NCBI GenBank assembly: GCA_041660225.1
Contig: JBAZWV010000002.1
Coordinates: 314,735-378,734, forward strand
Direction of reading: 5' to 3'
From: JBAZWV01 sp041660225
GTDB taxonomy: Bacteria > Patescibacteriota > Patescibacteriia > 2-12-FULL-60-25
DNA length: 64,000 bases
A program made the translations under genes and the position numbers. The notes below the pieces were generated by a model. That model was not told where the DNA came from. It made no database searches and saw nothing but the letters and a program-made list of their open reading frames with translations. Below, in pieces: positions 42,280-49,375 of the stretch (positions are counted from its first letter, which is position 1; every line of letters begins with the position of its first letter).

Positions 42280-43506
42280 ATGACACTCACGGATCTCGTC
42301 AAAAGCTCCACGCAAAGCTTGAATCGCACGCGCGGACGCTCGATGTTGACCATGCTCGGCATCGTCATCGGCATCATGTCGGTGATTTTGATGCTGTCGA
42401 TCGGTGAAGCGGCACAGCGTTACATTTTGTCGCAGGTTTCGACACTCGGATCCGACGTTCTGACCGTCGCGAACGGCTCCAAAGAGGAAGAAGGTCAGCC
42501 ATCCCTCTTCATCAAGGAAACGCTCACGATAAAAGACGTCGACAAGCTCGCAAAGCAGACCTGGGTCACGGCCATCGCTGCCCGTCTGCAACAAAAAGAC
42601 TCGCTGACCGCGAACGGACTCGATGCAGGTGTGACCGTCGTGGGCACGCTTCCAGACGAACTCACGTTGAGTGACATCCGTCCGGTTCAAGGCGACTTTT
42701 TTGATGCCTCATCCGTCGACAGCCATGCAAAAGAAGTCGTCCTCGGCTACGAAATTGCCGATGAAGCATTTGGTTCTGAAAATCCGATCGGCAAAAGCGT
42801 CAAAATCAACGGCCAGGGATTCCGTGTGATCGGCGTCATCGAAAAGAAAGGCACGAAGTCGTTCACGAACGTTGATCAGCAGGTGTACATGCCGCTCACG
42901 GCCGCGCTCGATCTCTACAATCGCAATTACGTGAATTACATCACGATCAAAACCACGCTCAACCTGACGGATGCGAAGGATCGCATCAATGTCGCGATCC
43001 GCGAGCGTCACAATCTGGATAATCCGGAAGGCGATCCGGCCAAAGACGACTTCAATGTGACAACGCAGCAAGATGCGGTTGAAAGCGCAGGACAAATCGC
43101 ACAGATTCTACAGATTCTCTTGAGCTCCATCGCCGGAATCTCCCTCGTTGTCGGCGGCATCGGCATCATGAATATCATGTATGTCGCCGTAACAGAACGC
43201 ATCCGTGAAATCGGACTGCGCAAAGCCATCGGCGCGACCAAGAGCGACATCTTGCGACAATTTATTCTTGAGTCTGTGATTCTAACCACGCTTGGCGGCG
43301 TGTTCGGCATTGTCCTCGGAAGCTCGCTCTCGTGGGTCGCCATCAAACTTGTCAGTCTCTTCCAGGGCGGATGGACGTTTGCTGTGTCCATGAACGGCGT
43401 CATTCTCGGTCTGACGGTTTCAGCTGCCATCGGACTCGTGTTCGGCTACTTCCCTGCTCGACGCGCAGCAAGTCTCACACCCATTGAGGCGCTCCGCTCC
43501 GAATAA
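42280..43506 (+). CDS. MacB/FtsX-type ABC permease, first copy
   Basis: The 408-aa permease has an N-terminal membrane helix (SMLTMLGIVIGIMSVILMLS), a periplasmic MacB_PCD domain (about 45-260) and the FtsX core with three helices (ISLVVGGIGIMNIMYVAVTE, then REIGLRKAIGATKSDILRQF). The ATG lies 2 bases after the ATPase stop. It is about half identical to the next gene, a tandem duplicate. Confidence 0.92.
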   Translation: MTLTDLVKSSTQSLNRTRGRSMLTMLGIVIGIMSVILMLSIGEAAQRYILSQVSTLGSDVLTVANGSKEEEGQPSLFIKETLTIKDVDKLAKQTWVTAIAARLQQKDSLTANGLDAGVTVVGTLPDELTLSDIRPVQGDFFDASSVDSHAKEVVLGYEIADEAFGSENPIGKSVKINGQGFRVIGVIEKKGTKSFTNVDQQVYMPLTAALDLYNRNYVNYITIKTTLNLTDAKDRINVAIRERHNLDNPEGDPAKDDFNVTTQQDAVESAGQIAQILQILLSSIAGISLVVGGIGIMNIMYVAVTERIREIGLRKAIGATKSDILRQFILESVILTTLGGVFGIVLGSSLSWVAIKLVSLFQGGWTFAVSMNGVILGLTVSAAIGLVFGYFPARRAASLTPIEALRSE

Positions 43507-43507
43507 T

Positions 43508-44746
43508 ATGCGCATTCGAGATCTCCTCCCTCTTTCGATCAACGCTTTGCTCGTCAACAAGGCACGTTCGGCGTTGACGATGCTCGGAATCATCATCGGA
43601 ATCGCCTCCGTGATGCTCATGGTGTCCGTCGGTGAAGCTGCACAGAAGTATCTGCTCTCCCAAGTCGCCTCGTTCGGCAGCGATCTTATTTTTATTGAAG
43701 ACGGCCCCGGCGACGGAAGCGAAAGCAACGGTCCGCCGAACTCCCTCCCCAAACAGAACCTCACCGTTCGCGATTATGAAAAACTTCAAAACCTGAGCTG
43801 GACCAAGGCGGTTGCCGGAAGTGTCATCACGAGCGATATCATCGCCGGTCAGGGCGCCGAAAAACGGACGACCGTAAACGGAAGCTCACCCGACGAGCTT
43901 GAAGCGTTCAATTCCAAACTCGGGGAAGGTCGTTTTATTGACGATGAAGACGTCGCGAGCCGTGGGCGCGTGATCGTGATCGGCATAGCCGTCGCCGACA
44001 AGCTGTTCGGCGAAGAAGATCCCATCGGACGCACCGTGAAGCTCTCGCGCCAACCCTTCCGCGTGATCGGCGTGATGGCGCCCGGCGGCACGCGCTTCTT
44101 CCAAAGTCTTGATGACCAGGTCTATATCCCCTTCACCGCCTTTTTCGATCTCTATAATAAAAACCGTTTGAACTTCCTCTCGGTAAAAAGTGGAGACGTC
44201 CGGCCAGCCGAAGCAAAAGAGCTGATTCGCATCGCGCTTCGCGAAACTCACGACATCGACAACCCTGACAACGTTCTCAAAAAGGATGACTTCAACGTGT
44301 CCTCGCAGGAAGACGCGGTCCAAACCATCGGCACTATCAGCACCGTGCTCCAAATTCTTTTGGGAGCTGTCGCCTCGATCTCACTCTTCGTGGCAGGCAT
44401 CGGCATCATGAACATCATGTATGTCACGATCACCGAACGGACGCGCGAAATCGGTTTGCGCAAAGCCATCGGCGCGACGAAGAGTGACATCCTGCGGCAA
44501 TTTCTCGCTGAAGCGATCATGCTGACTTCGGTCGCCGGAATCATTGGCATGATGGTCGGCTTCTTCTTGTCGTGGATTGCGATTCAAATTATTCTCCGCT
44601 TCCAAGGCGGCTGGGAATTTGTCATTCCGTGGACCGGCGCAGGAATTGCCTTCGGTGTGAGCGCCGCCATCGGGGTTATCTTCGGCTACTTCCCTGCCCG
44701 ACGTGCCGCCAAACTTAATCCGATCGAAGCGTTGCGATACGAATAA
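43508..44746 (+). CDS. MacB/FtsX-type ABC permease, second copy
   Basis: The 412-aa product repeats the architecture of the preceding permease: membrane helix (SALTMLGIIIGIASVMLMVS), periplasmic domain and FtsX core with REIGLRKAIGATKSDILRQF identical to its neighbour. The two copies may form a heterodimeric channel with one ATPase pair, a common arrangement. The first two starts upstream overlap the previous gene; ATG 43508 (MRIRDLLPL) is chosen. A terminator for the opposite strand follows. Confidence 0.92.
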   Translation: MRIRDLLPLSINALLVNKARSALTMLGIIIGIASVMLMVSVGEAAQKYLLSQVASFGSDLIFIEDGPGDGSESNGPPNSLPKQNLTVRDYEKLQNLSWTKAVAGSVITSDIIAGQGAEKRTTVNGSSPDELEAFNSKLGEGRFIDDEDVASRGRVIVIGIAVADKLFGEEDPIGRTVKLSRQPFRVIGVMAPGGTRFFQSLDDQVYIPFTAFFDLYNKNRLNFLSVKSGDVRPAEAKELIRIALRETHDIDNPDNVLKKDDFNVSSQEDAVQTIGTISTVLQILLGAVASISLFVAGIGIMNIMYVTITERTREIGLRKAIGATKSDILRQFLAEAIMLTSVAGIIGMMVGFFLSWIAIQIILRFQGGWEFVIPWTGAGIAFGVSAAIGVIFGYFPARRAAKLNPIEALRYE

Positions 44747-44776
44747 AAAAGAAAACCCTCCGGTGAACCCGGAGGG
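44747..44776 (-). terminator. Terminator of the 218-aa unknown gene
   Basis: On the minus strand CCCTCCGGGTTCACCGGAGGG is followed by TTTTCTTTTTT, 5 bases past the stop. Confidence 0.75.
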
Positions 44777-44781
44777 GTGAG

Positions 44782-45438
44782 TCAGCAGTCCGTCATGTCG
44801 GCGGACTGATTGAGAAGTTGGGCCTCGATGGTGCAGAAGTCGTCGAAGGCCTGCGGTGACGTTCCCTTGCCCTTGCCACTGCTCTTGTGGCAGTTCTGAA
44901 AGGCGAATTCCATGTTCATCGCCTTTTCCAGCGAGCGCTTGTACGGCTCGACGGCCATGAGCGTGAGCAGCTCGAGACGCCGCTTGTCGCTCATCGTTTT
45001 CGGGGCGAACACGGCGAAATCACTCCCATCGCTCACGCGGCGATGGATGACCTGAAGCGTGCTATACCCCTGAGCCAAGTCTTCTTTCAGGTGTTCGGGA
45101 TCAACGTCATCCATTTCCTCCGGTTCATGCTCCGGAAGTACCGCGCTGAGCGTCCGCTCTGCTTTCATGTAAAACGTGCAGCCGAAATGCTTCTGCATCT
45201 CACGCCGAATGGCGGTTGATGCCATGCCTCGGAGGACCTGACCGTAGTGCTCGCCGAGCACACCGGTCATCGACTGCGATGCTCGAGGATTCGACTCCGT
45301 GAGCTGTGCCGCGAGGAAAGAGCAGACGACGTTGAACGCCGGCAATGACGCTTGCACGAGCTTGATAAAGACGGGCGACGAAATCCTCTCGCCGCTCTTC
45401 ACCATCTCGATCACCTTGGAAGGAACGGATAATGACAT
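44782..45438 (-). CDS. Unknown protein (218 aa)
   Basis: The product begins MSLSVPSKVIEMVKSGERIS and is mostly helical, with no signal or membrane helix, a linker HKSSGKGKGTSP and an acidic middle (EPEEMDDVDPEHLKEDLAQG). No family recognised. The ribosome site GAGGTG 6 bases before the ATG and the own terminator mark it as a separate unit in the same style as the orphan block genes at 22-27 kb. It interrupts the gene order between the MacAB operon and the CooC-like gene. Confidence 0.75.
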   Translation of the reverse strand: MSLSVPSKVIEMVKSGERISSPVFIKLVQASLPAFNVVCSFLAAQLTESNPRASQSMTGVLGEHYGQVLRGMASTAIRREMQKHFGCTFYMKAERTLSAVLPEHEPEEMDDVDPEHLKEDLAQGYSTLQVIHRRVSDGSDFAVFAPKTMSDKRRLELLTLMAVEPYKRSLEKAMNMEFAFQNCHKSSGKGKGTSPQAFDDFCTIEAQLLNQSADMTDC

Positions 45439-45524
45439 TTCACACCTCGTAGCTGATGGGCACCAATCTCATGATCGGAGGCGAAGCACCGTTACCGATG
45501 CGCCGCGTCCCGATCAGGAAAATC

Positions 45525-46478
45525 TTAGACGATCTCTTTCAATTGAAAGTTTGGATCGATCTGCGTCGTGAGATCCATGCCCAGTTGGTTGTTCGCCCAT
45601 GACTCCGCATTTTTCCGGTGAAATTCCACCGTGGACTGATACAATCGATCCCAGTCGCGCCCCACACCCTGTATCATTTTGAGGATTTCGTCAATGGTAG
45701 AGCGCACGCTTGCTTCGATGTTTTCCAACGGCTGGATGTCTCCGCATTCGGCATTGCGTACGTACGAAGAAAACGGCAAACAAGCGACGAGATCAGCTCC
45801 GACTTCGTGGCGGAGAAACGCTTCATCATCCGGCGCCATCACCTTGTTCCCAATCACCTTGATCGTCAGTCCGTGGCCTTTCGCGTAGTCGAGATACTGA
45901 CGATAGACGCTCACAGATTTGCGTGTCGGTTCGACGACGAGAAACGTCACATCAAAACGCGTGAAGAGACCGGATGCAAAGGCATCGGCACCCGCCGTCA
46001 TGTCGACGAGGACAAGATCCTCTTTTCGATCCAGCAGATGGTTCAAAAAGAGCTCGACCGCTCCCGTTTTTGAGTGATAGCACGCGACGCCTAAGTCTTC
46101 TTCCCGAAACCGTCCTGTCGCCATAACCCGAATTTCTTCCCTCGTTGTGCGCGTGAAGTGCTCAAGGACGGGATTCGTCTCGTCCAGACGAAAAAATCCA
46201 GAACCGCGTCCGGGTGGCGTCGTTTTGAGAATATGACTCGTATCAGCAATTCTTGAATTGGATCCTCGTACATATTCTTTCAGACGTTGCATCTCGTTTC
46301 CGAGCGGCGGAATGGAATTCGCCTCGTCCGCGGTCATCCCGAGCGCCTCGCCAAGATGTTGATTGATATCCGCATCAATCGTAATGACATTCTCGTACTT
46401 CGAAACCGCGTGACGAGCGAGAAGCGCCGTGAGCGTGGTCTTTCCACTCCCTCCTTTTCCGACAAACGCGATTCGCAT
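45525..46478 (-). CDS. CooC/MinD-family ATPase
   Basis: The 317-aa P-loop ATPase starts MRIAFVGKGGSGKTTL with the deviant Walker A of the MinD/CooC group (GKGGSGKTT), then ITIDADINQHL, the switch DLVLVDMTAGADAF and VVEPTRKSV. CooC-type proteins load nickel into carbon monoxide dehydrogenase or serve other metal or cell-pole roles; the CODH genes are not in the window. The longest frame extends to 46850 through the fur gene antisense region and is rejected. It overlaps nothing and lies 1 base after the Fur-type gene, so the two form an operon. Confidence 0.88.
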   Translation of the reverse strand: MRIAFVGKGGSGKTTLTALLARHAVSKYENVITIDADINQHLGEALGMTADEANSIPPLGNEMQRLKEYVRGSNSRIADTSHILKTTPPGRGSGFFRLDETNPVLEHFTRTTREEIRVMATGRFREEDLGVACYHSKTGAVELFLNHLLDRKEDLVLVDMTAGADAFASGLFTRFDVTFLVVEPTRKSVSVYRQYLDYAKGHGLTIKVIGNKVMAPDDEAFLRHEVGADLVACLPFSSYVRNAECGDIQPLENIEASVRSTIDEILKMIQGVGRDWDRLYQSTVEFHRKNAESWANNQLGMDLTTQIDPNFQLKEIV

Positions 46479-46479
46479 A

Positions 46480-46905
46480 TCAGGCGCAACGCTGACACAG
46501 TCCGAAAAACTCGAAGAGATGTCTTTGAATAACGAATTTCGTGCGCTTGGCAATCGCGCGCTCGATCCGTCCAATGTCTTTATCAACCTCAATGTCTTCG
46601 ACGCTCTGACAGTTCGAACAGATGAGGTGATGATGATGTTCATCCGCGCGTTCATATCGTTTTTGACCGTCGCCAAAATCGACATCACGAACAATCCCTT
46701 GTTCAACCAGAAACGCGACCTCGCGATACACCGTCGTCTTATCGGCCGCGATCTTCTTCTGCTCAAGCTTCTCAATAAGTTCACTCGCTGTCTGCGGAAC
46801 GTGATGCGAAAGAAACACCTCAAGCATCCCCCGACGAGCGGCGGTGACACGAAATCCCTTTTGTTTGAGAGATTCTACAAGAGAATCGACGGTCGTCTTA
46901 TTCAT
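46480..46905 (-). CDS. Fur-family metal-responsive repressor
   Basis: The 141-aa product has the N-terminal winged helix (VTAARRGMLEVFLSHHVPQT, then KTTVYREVAFLVEQGIV) and the metal-binding half with HHHHLICSNCQSVEDIE and the second Cys pair FFGLCQRCA, so both CxxC motifs are intact. Which metal (Fe, Zn, Mn) or peroxide it senses cannot be decided. I chose ATG 46905 because the -10 at 46918-46913 predicts transcription starting at that codon; ATG 46911 is in frame too. Its promoter carries a perfect palindrome, so it likely represses itself and the CooC-like gene. Confidence 0.92.
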   Translation of the reverse strand: MNKTTVDSLVESLKQKGFRVTAARRGMLEVFLSHHVPQTASELIEKLEQKKIAADKTTVYREVAFLVEQGIVRDVDFGDGQKRYERADEHHHHLICSNCQSVEDIEVDKDIGRIERAIAKRTKFVIQRHLFEFFGLCQRCA

Positions 46906-46912
46906 GCCCATA

Positions 46913-46941
46913 TTCTAATGCAACTCAGTTGCATTAGTCAA
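46913..46941 (-). promoter_or_regulatory. Fur promoter with palindromic operator in the spacer
   Basis: On the minus strand TTGACT (46941-46936), a 17-base spacer and TTAGAA (46918-46913). TAATGCAACT-C-AGTTGCATTA (46916-46936) is a perfect 21-bp palindrome filling the spacer, as expected for a Fur-family repressor site. Confidence 0.75.
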
Positions 46942-48269
46942 GGGGCCCGTATGATATCCAGTCCTGTCGTCTTTCGGAAGCCGATTCGATCAGGCGCTTC
47001 ATCGCCCAAGCGGAACATCGATCCGAGAACGATCGATTCGTCCCCGTATCGATCACGAACGAAGTCCACCGCATTGGAAACAAGACGCTGGCGTTCCCGC
47101 TTCGGATCATCGAGACGATCGAATTTCGGTTGAACGATCGATGGAATTCGCTGTTGTCCGTTCGGCACACTCAAATCCGAGAACGTCACCGCGAGAAAAT
47201 TTACCTCTTGCCCGCTCCACATCGATTCCAGAAGACGGCACGCTTCGGCGACGAGCGTAAACGAGTCCTGCGCGGGTTCGTCGAGATGCGTGTATTCGAA
47301 TCCGCCGGCATCCCCGTCACGTATCGGATTCCAAAATGGACCCGTCGGACGCGGACCCGTCGGCGTACGGAATCCGACGGAGACCGAAATCTTTCCAGCA
47401 TACATTCCCTCTCTCCGCATGCGCCGACCTGCTCGTTCCGTGAGACGAACAAGCACCGGAAGGACCTTCTTTTCACGATTCACTCTTCGCGGCACGCAAT
47501 ACGAATGCCCGATGGACTTTGGCGGCAGTTCTTCTTGCGTCGAGACGCGCTCGAACTCCATCCCGTGCAGTTTGCACCATAAAAAGAGACCGTATTTTCC
47601 GAACAACCGCATCAAGTTTGCAGGCGGATAGCGTTTCACATCCATCAGTGTCCGCATCCCCGCACGCTCAAGCCGCTTCCGGATACGCGGACCAATCCCG
47701 CAAACATCTTCGAGATCCAACCTGCCAAGAACATCATCCAAATTATCCTGATTCAACACCACGAGTCCGTTCGGTTTTTCGAGATCTGATGCCGTCTTCG
47801 CAAGAAACCGTGTCGGTGCAATTCCGATTGAACAGCGCAGCCAATCCCCAACTTCTTCCGTAATCCGACGACGAATCTTGATAAGCGCCCACGCCGCTTC
47901 GGCAGGATCCCGATACCAATCGGTCAGATCGAGAAATGCTTCGTCAATCGAATAGACTTCCATGCGATCTGTGAGTTCAGAGAGCATCGAAAAAACCTTT
48001 GACGAAACGCTTCGATATTTCGGCGGATCATTCTGCACGAGTTTGATACGCGGACACAATTCTCTCGCTTTTTCGACCGTCGTTCCCGCTTTGACGCCCA
48101 AGCGCTTCGCTTCGATCGAAGACGCAATGATGCAACCGTAGTTATGCAAATACGCACACACGCCAATCGGCTCCCCGCGCAAAAACGGATTCGCCTGCTG
48201 CTCCACGGACGCAAAAAACGAATTCATGTCGACATGCGCAATCAGCTTTCGCGAGGGAGGAGGCAGCAT
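46938..48269 (-). CDS. dinB: DNA polymerase IV, Y family
   Basis: The 443-aa translesion polymerase has DMNSFFASVEQ with the first catalytic Asp, YSIDEAFLDLT (SIDE motif) with the second acidic pair, the GIGPRIRKRLERAGMRTLMD helix-hairpin-helix and a little-finger domain. It is slightly longer than E. coli DinB (351 aa) at the C-terminal end. It starts 3 bases after an 86-aa gene; no LexA-type box is seen upstream of that pair. Its stop codon touches the fur promoter. Confidence 0.93.
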   Translation of the reverse strand: MLPPPSRKLIAHVDMNSFFASVEQQANPFLRGEPIGVCAYLHNYGCIIASSIEAKRLGVKAGTTVEKARELCPRIKLVQNDPPKYRSVSSKVFSMLSELTDRMEVYSIDEAFLDLTDWYRDPAEAAWALIKIRRRITEEVGDWLRCSIGIAPTRFLAKTASDLEKPNGLVVLNQDNLDDVLGRLDLEDVCGIGPRIRKRLERAGMRTLMDVKRYPPANLMRLFGKYGLFLWCKLHGMEFERVSTQEELPPKSIGHSYCVPRRVNREKKVLPVLVRLTERAGRRMRREGMYAGKISVSVGFRTPTGPRPTGPFWNPIRDGDAGGFEYTHLDEPAQDSFTLVAEACRLLESMWSGQEVNFLAVTFSDLSVPNGQQRIPSIVQPKFDRLDDPKRERQRLVSNAVDFVRDRYGDESIVLGSMFRLGDEAPDRIGFRKTTGLDIIRAP

Positions 48270-48272
48270 ATC

Positions 48273-48533
48273 TCATAGCACCGCCATTTCTTCAAGTGTC
48301 CATTGGAGAGATTCCGACGAAAATGACAACCGATAGGCATTTGCTTCGTCCGAGACGGAAAAAATATAAATCTTCTCGCGACCGTGACGCTCGGTGTGTA
48401 CCAGGTTCACGCGCTTGATCTGATAGTGACGATTCCCCCACTTAAAAACCATCGGCTCGGTTCGATCCTTTCGAAAGGCTGCGAGAACCTCGATGGGTTC
48501 AGAAACTTTTTCATACATATAAGTGGGGTACAC
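48273..48533 (-). CDS. Small protein paired with DNA polymerase IV
   Basis: The 86-aa product (MYPTYMYEKVSEPIEVLAAF...) is a small beta protein with the pattern PMVFKWGNRHYQIKRVNLV, HTERHGREKIYIFSV and LSFSSESLQWTLEEM. This layout resembles DUF6504, a small family next to Y-family polymerase genes in other bacteria, but I cannot confirm it. It is co-transcribed with dinB. Confidence 0.75.
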   Translation of the reverse strand: MYPTYMYEKVSEPIEVLAAFRKDRTEPMVFKWGNRHYQIKRVNLVHTERHGREKIYIFSVSDEANAYRLSFSSESLQWTLEEMAVL

Positions 48534-48541
48534 AAAACACA

Positions 48542-48565
48542 GGTCTCGATTCTTTATTCAAGACC
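48542..48565 (-). terminator. Possible terminator of lexA
   Basis: On the minus strand GGTCT-(14 nt)-AGACC is followed by TGTGTTTTG. The stem is short, so this is weak. Confidence 0.35.
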
Positions 48566-48587
48566 GGGTTTTATGAAATGTTGGCTT

Positions 48588-49208
48588 TTATTTCCGACTG
48601 AACGATCGGATGACGGCGCGAACGACTCCTTGGATGAGCGGGTCGTAGCAATAAATTGGCTTCATCGTGGAGTTGGCGGGCTGCAGACGGATGCGATCGC
48701 GTTCGCGATAGAAACGCTTGAGCGTCGCATGCGAATTATCGAGCAATGCGACGACCACGTCTCCATTTTTCGGTGACGGGTTGCGTTCGATAACAACGTA
48801 GTCGCCATCAAAGATTCCGTCTTCAATCATGGACTCTCCCTTTACACGCAGCACGTACGAATTGGACGAATCGGGCGCAAGATCGACCGGTACGGCAAAC
48901 GTTTCATGTTCTTCTACGGCTTCAATCGGTTGTCCCGCGGTGATAAGTCCTTTGAGCGGAAGAATCACGCTCTTCCCCCATCGCACCGCTTTGTCGGTCG
49001 GCTCAAGATCACGCGAAGACGCGGCACCGTTGCCGCGTAAGAATCCGCGTTCACGGAGCGCCTGGATGTGAACGTGCACCGTTGAGGGCGATGCAAGATC
49101 CAATCCCGAAGCGATCTCACGAAAGGAGGGCGGGTATCCCCGCTCATGAATGAACGAGACGATGAAGTCGAGGACTTCTTTTTGTTTGGGTGTCATCAAT
49201 GAAGACAT
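48588..49208 (-). CDS. lexA: SOS repressor LexA
   Basis: LexA represses DNA-damage genes and cleaves itself when RecA is activated. The 206-aa protein has the winged helix (YPPSFREIASGLDLASPSTV), the cleavage bond Ala91-Gly92 in GLITAGQP, the catalytic Ser126 in GESMIEDG and Lys164 in ATLKRF. Its own promoter contains the GTTC-N7-GTTC box shared with recA. The recognition helix differs from E. coli LexA, consistent with a different operator. Confidence 0.96.
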   Translation of the reverse strand: MSSLMTPKQKEVLDFIVSFIHERGYPPSFREIASGLDLASPSTVHVHIQALRERGFLRGNGAASSRDLEPTDKAVRWGKSVILPLKGLITAGQPIEAVEEHETFAVPVDLAPDSSNSYVLRVKGESMIEDGIFDGDYVVIERNPSPKNGDVVVALLDNSHATLKRFYRERDRIRLQPANSTMKPIYCYDPLIQGVVRAVIRSFSRK

Positions 49209-49214
49209 AGAGAG

Positions 49215-49264
49215 GAGTTCATGAACTCTAAAACAAGAATAGAACAGAAATAGAACGGAGTCAA
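49215..49264 (-). promoter_or_regulatory. lexA promoter with SOS box and leader palindrome
   Basis: On the minus strand TTGACT (49264-49259), a 17-base spacer and TATTCT (49241-49236). The spacer is filled by GTTCTATTTCTGTTC (49256-49242), the same 15-mer as upstream of recA. Between the -10 and the start codon lies the perfect palindrome GAGTTCATGAACTC (49215-49228), a possible second site. The 49265-49375 stretch toward the next gene shows no clear further signal. Confidence 0.78.
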
Positions 49265-49375
49265 AGCCCCCTTTTTGTTGAACTTTGAAACGTTTTCCAC
49301 ATACCTCATCAACATATTGACACTCGTTCCAAACTTTGGCAGCGGTAGATAGAGAGCTAATTCATTCATATCTCT

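Noticed and set aside
45525..46850. 441-aa fusion of the CooC-like ATPase with an N-terminal extension
   Set aside because: The first 124 codons are antisense to the Fur gene's coding strand frame and Arg/Ser-rich; the true start MRIAFVGKGGSGKTTL lies at 46478.
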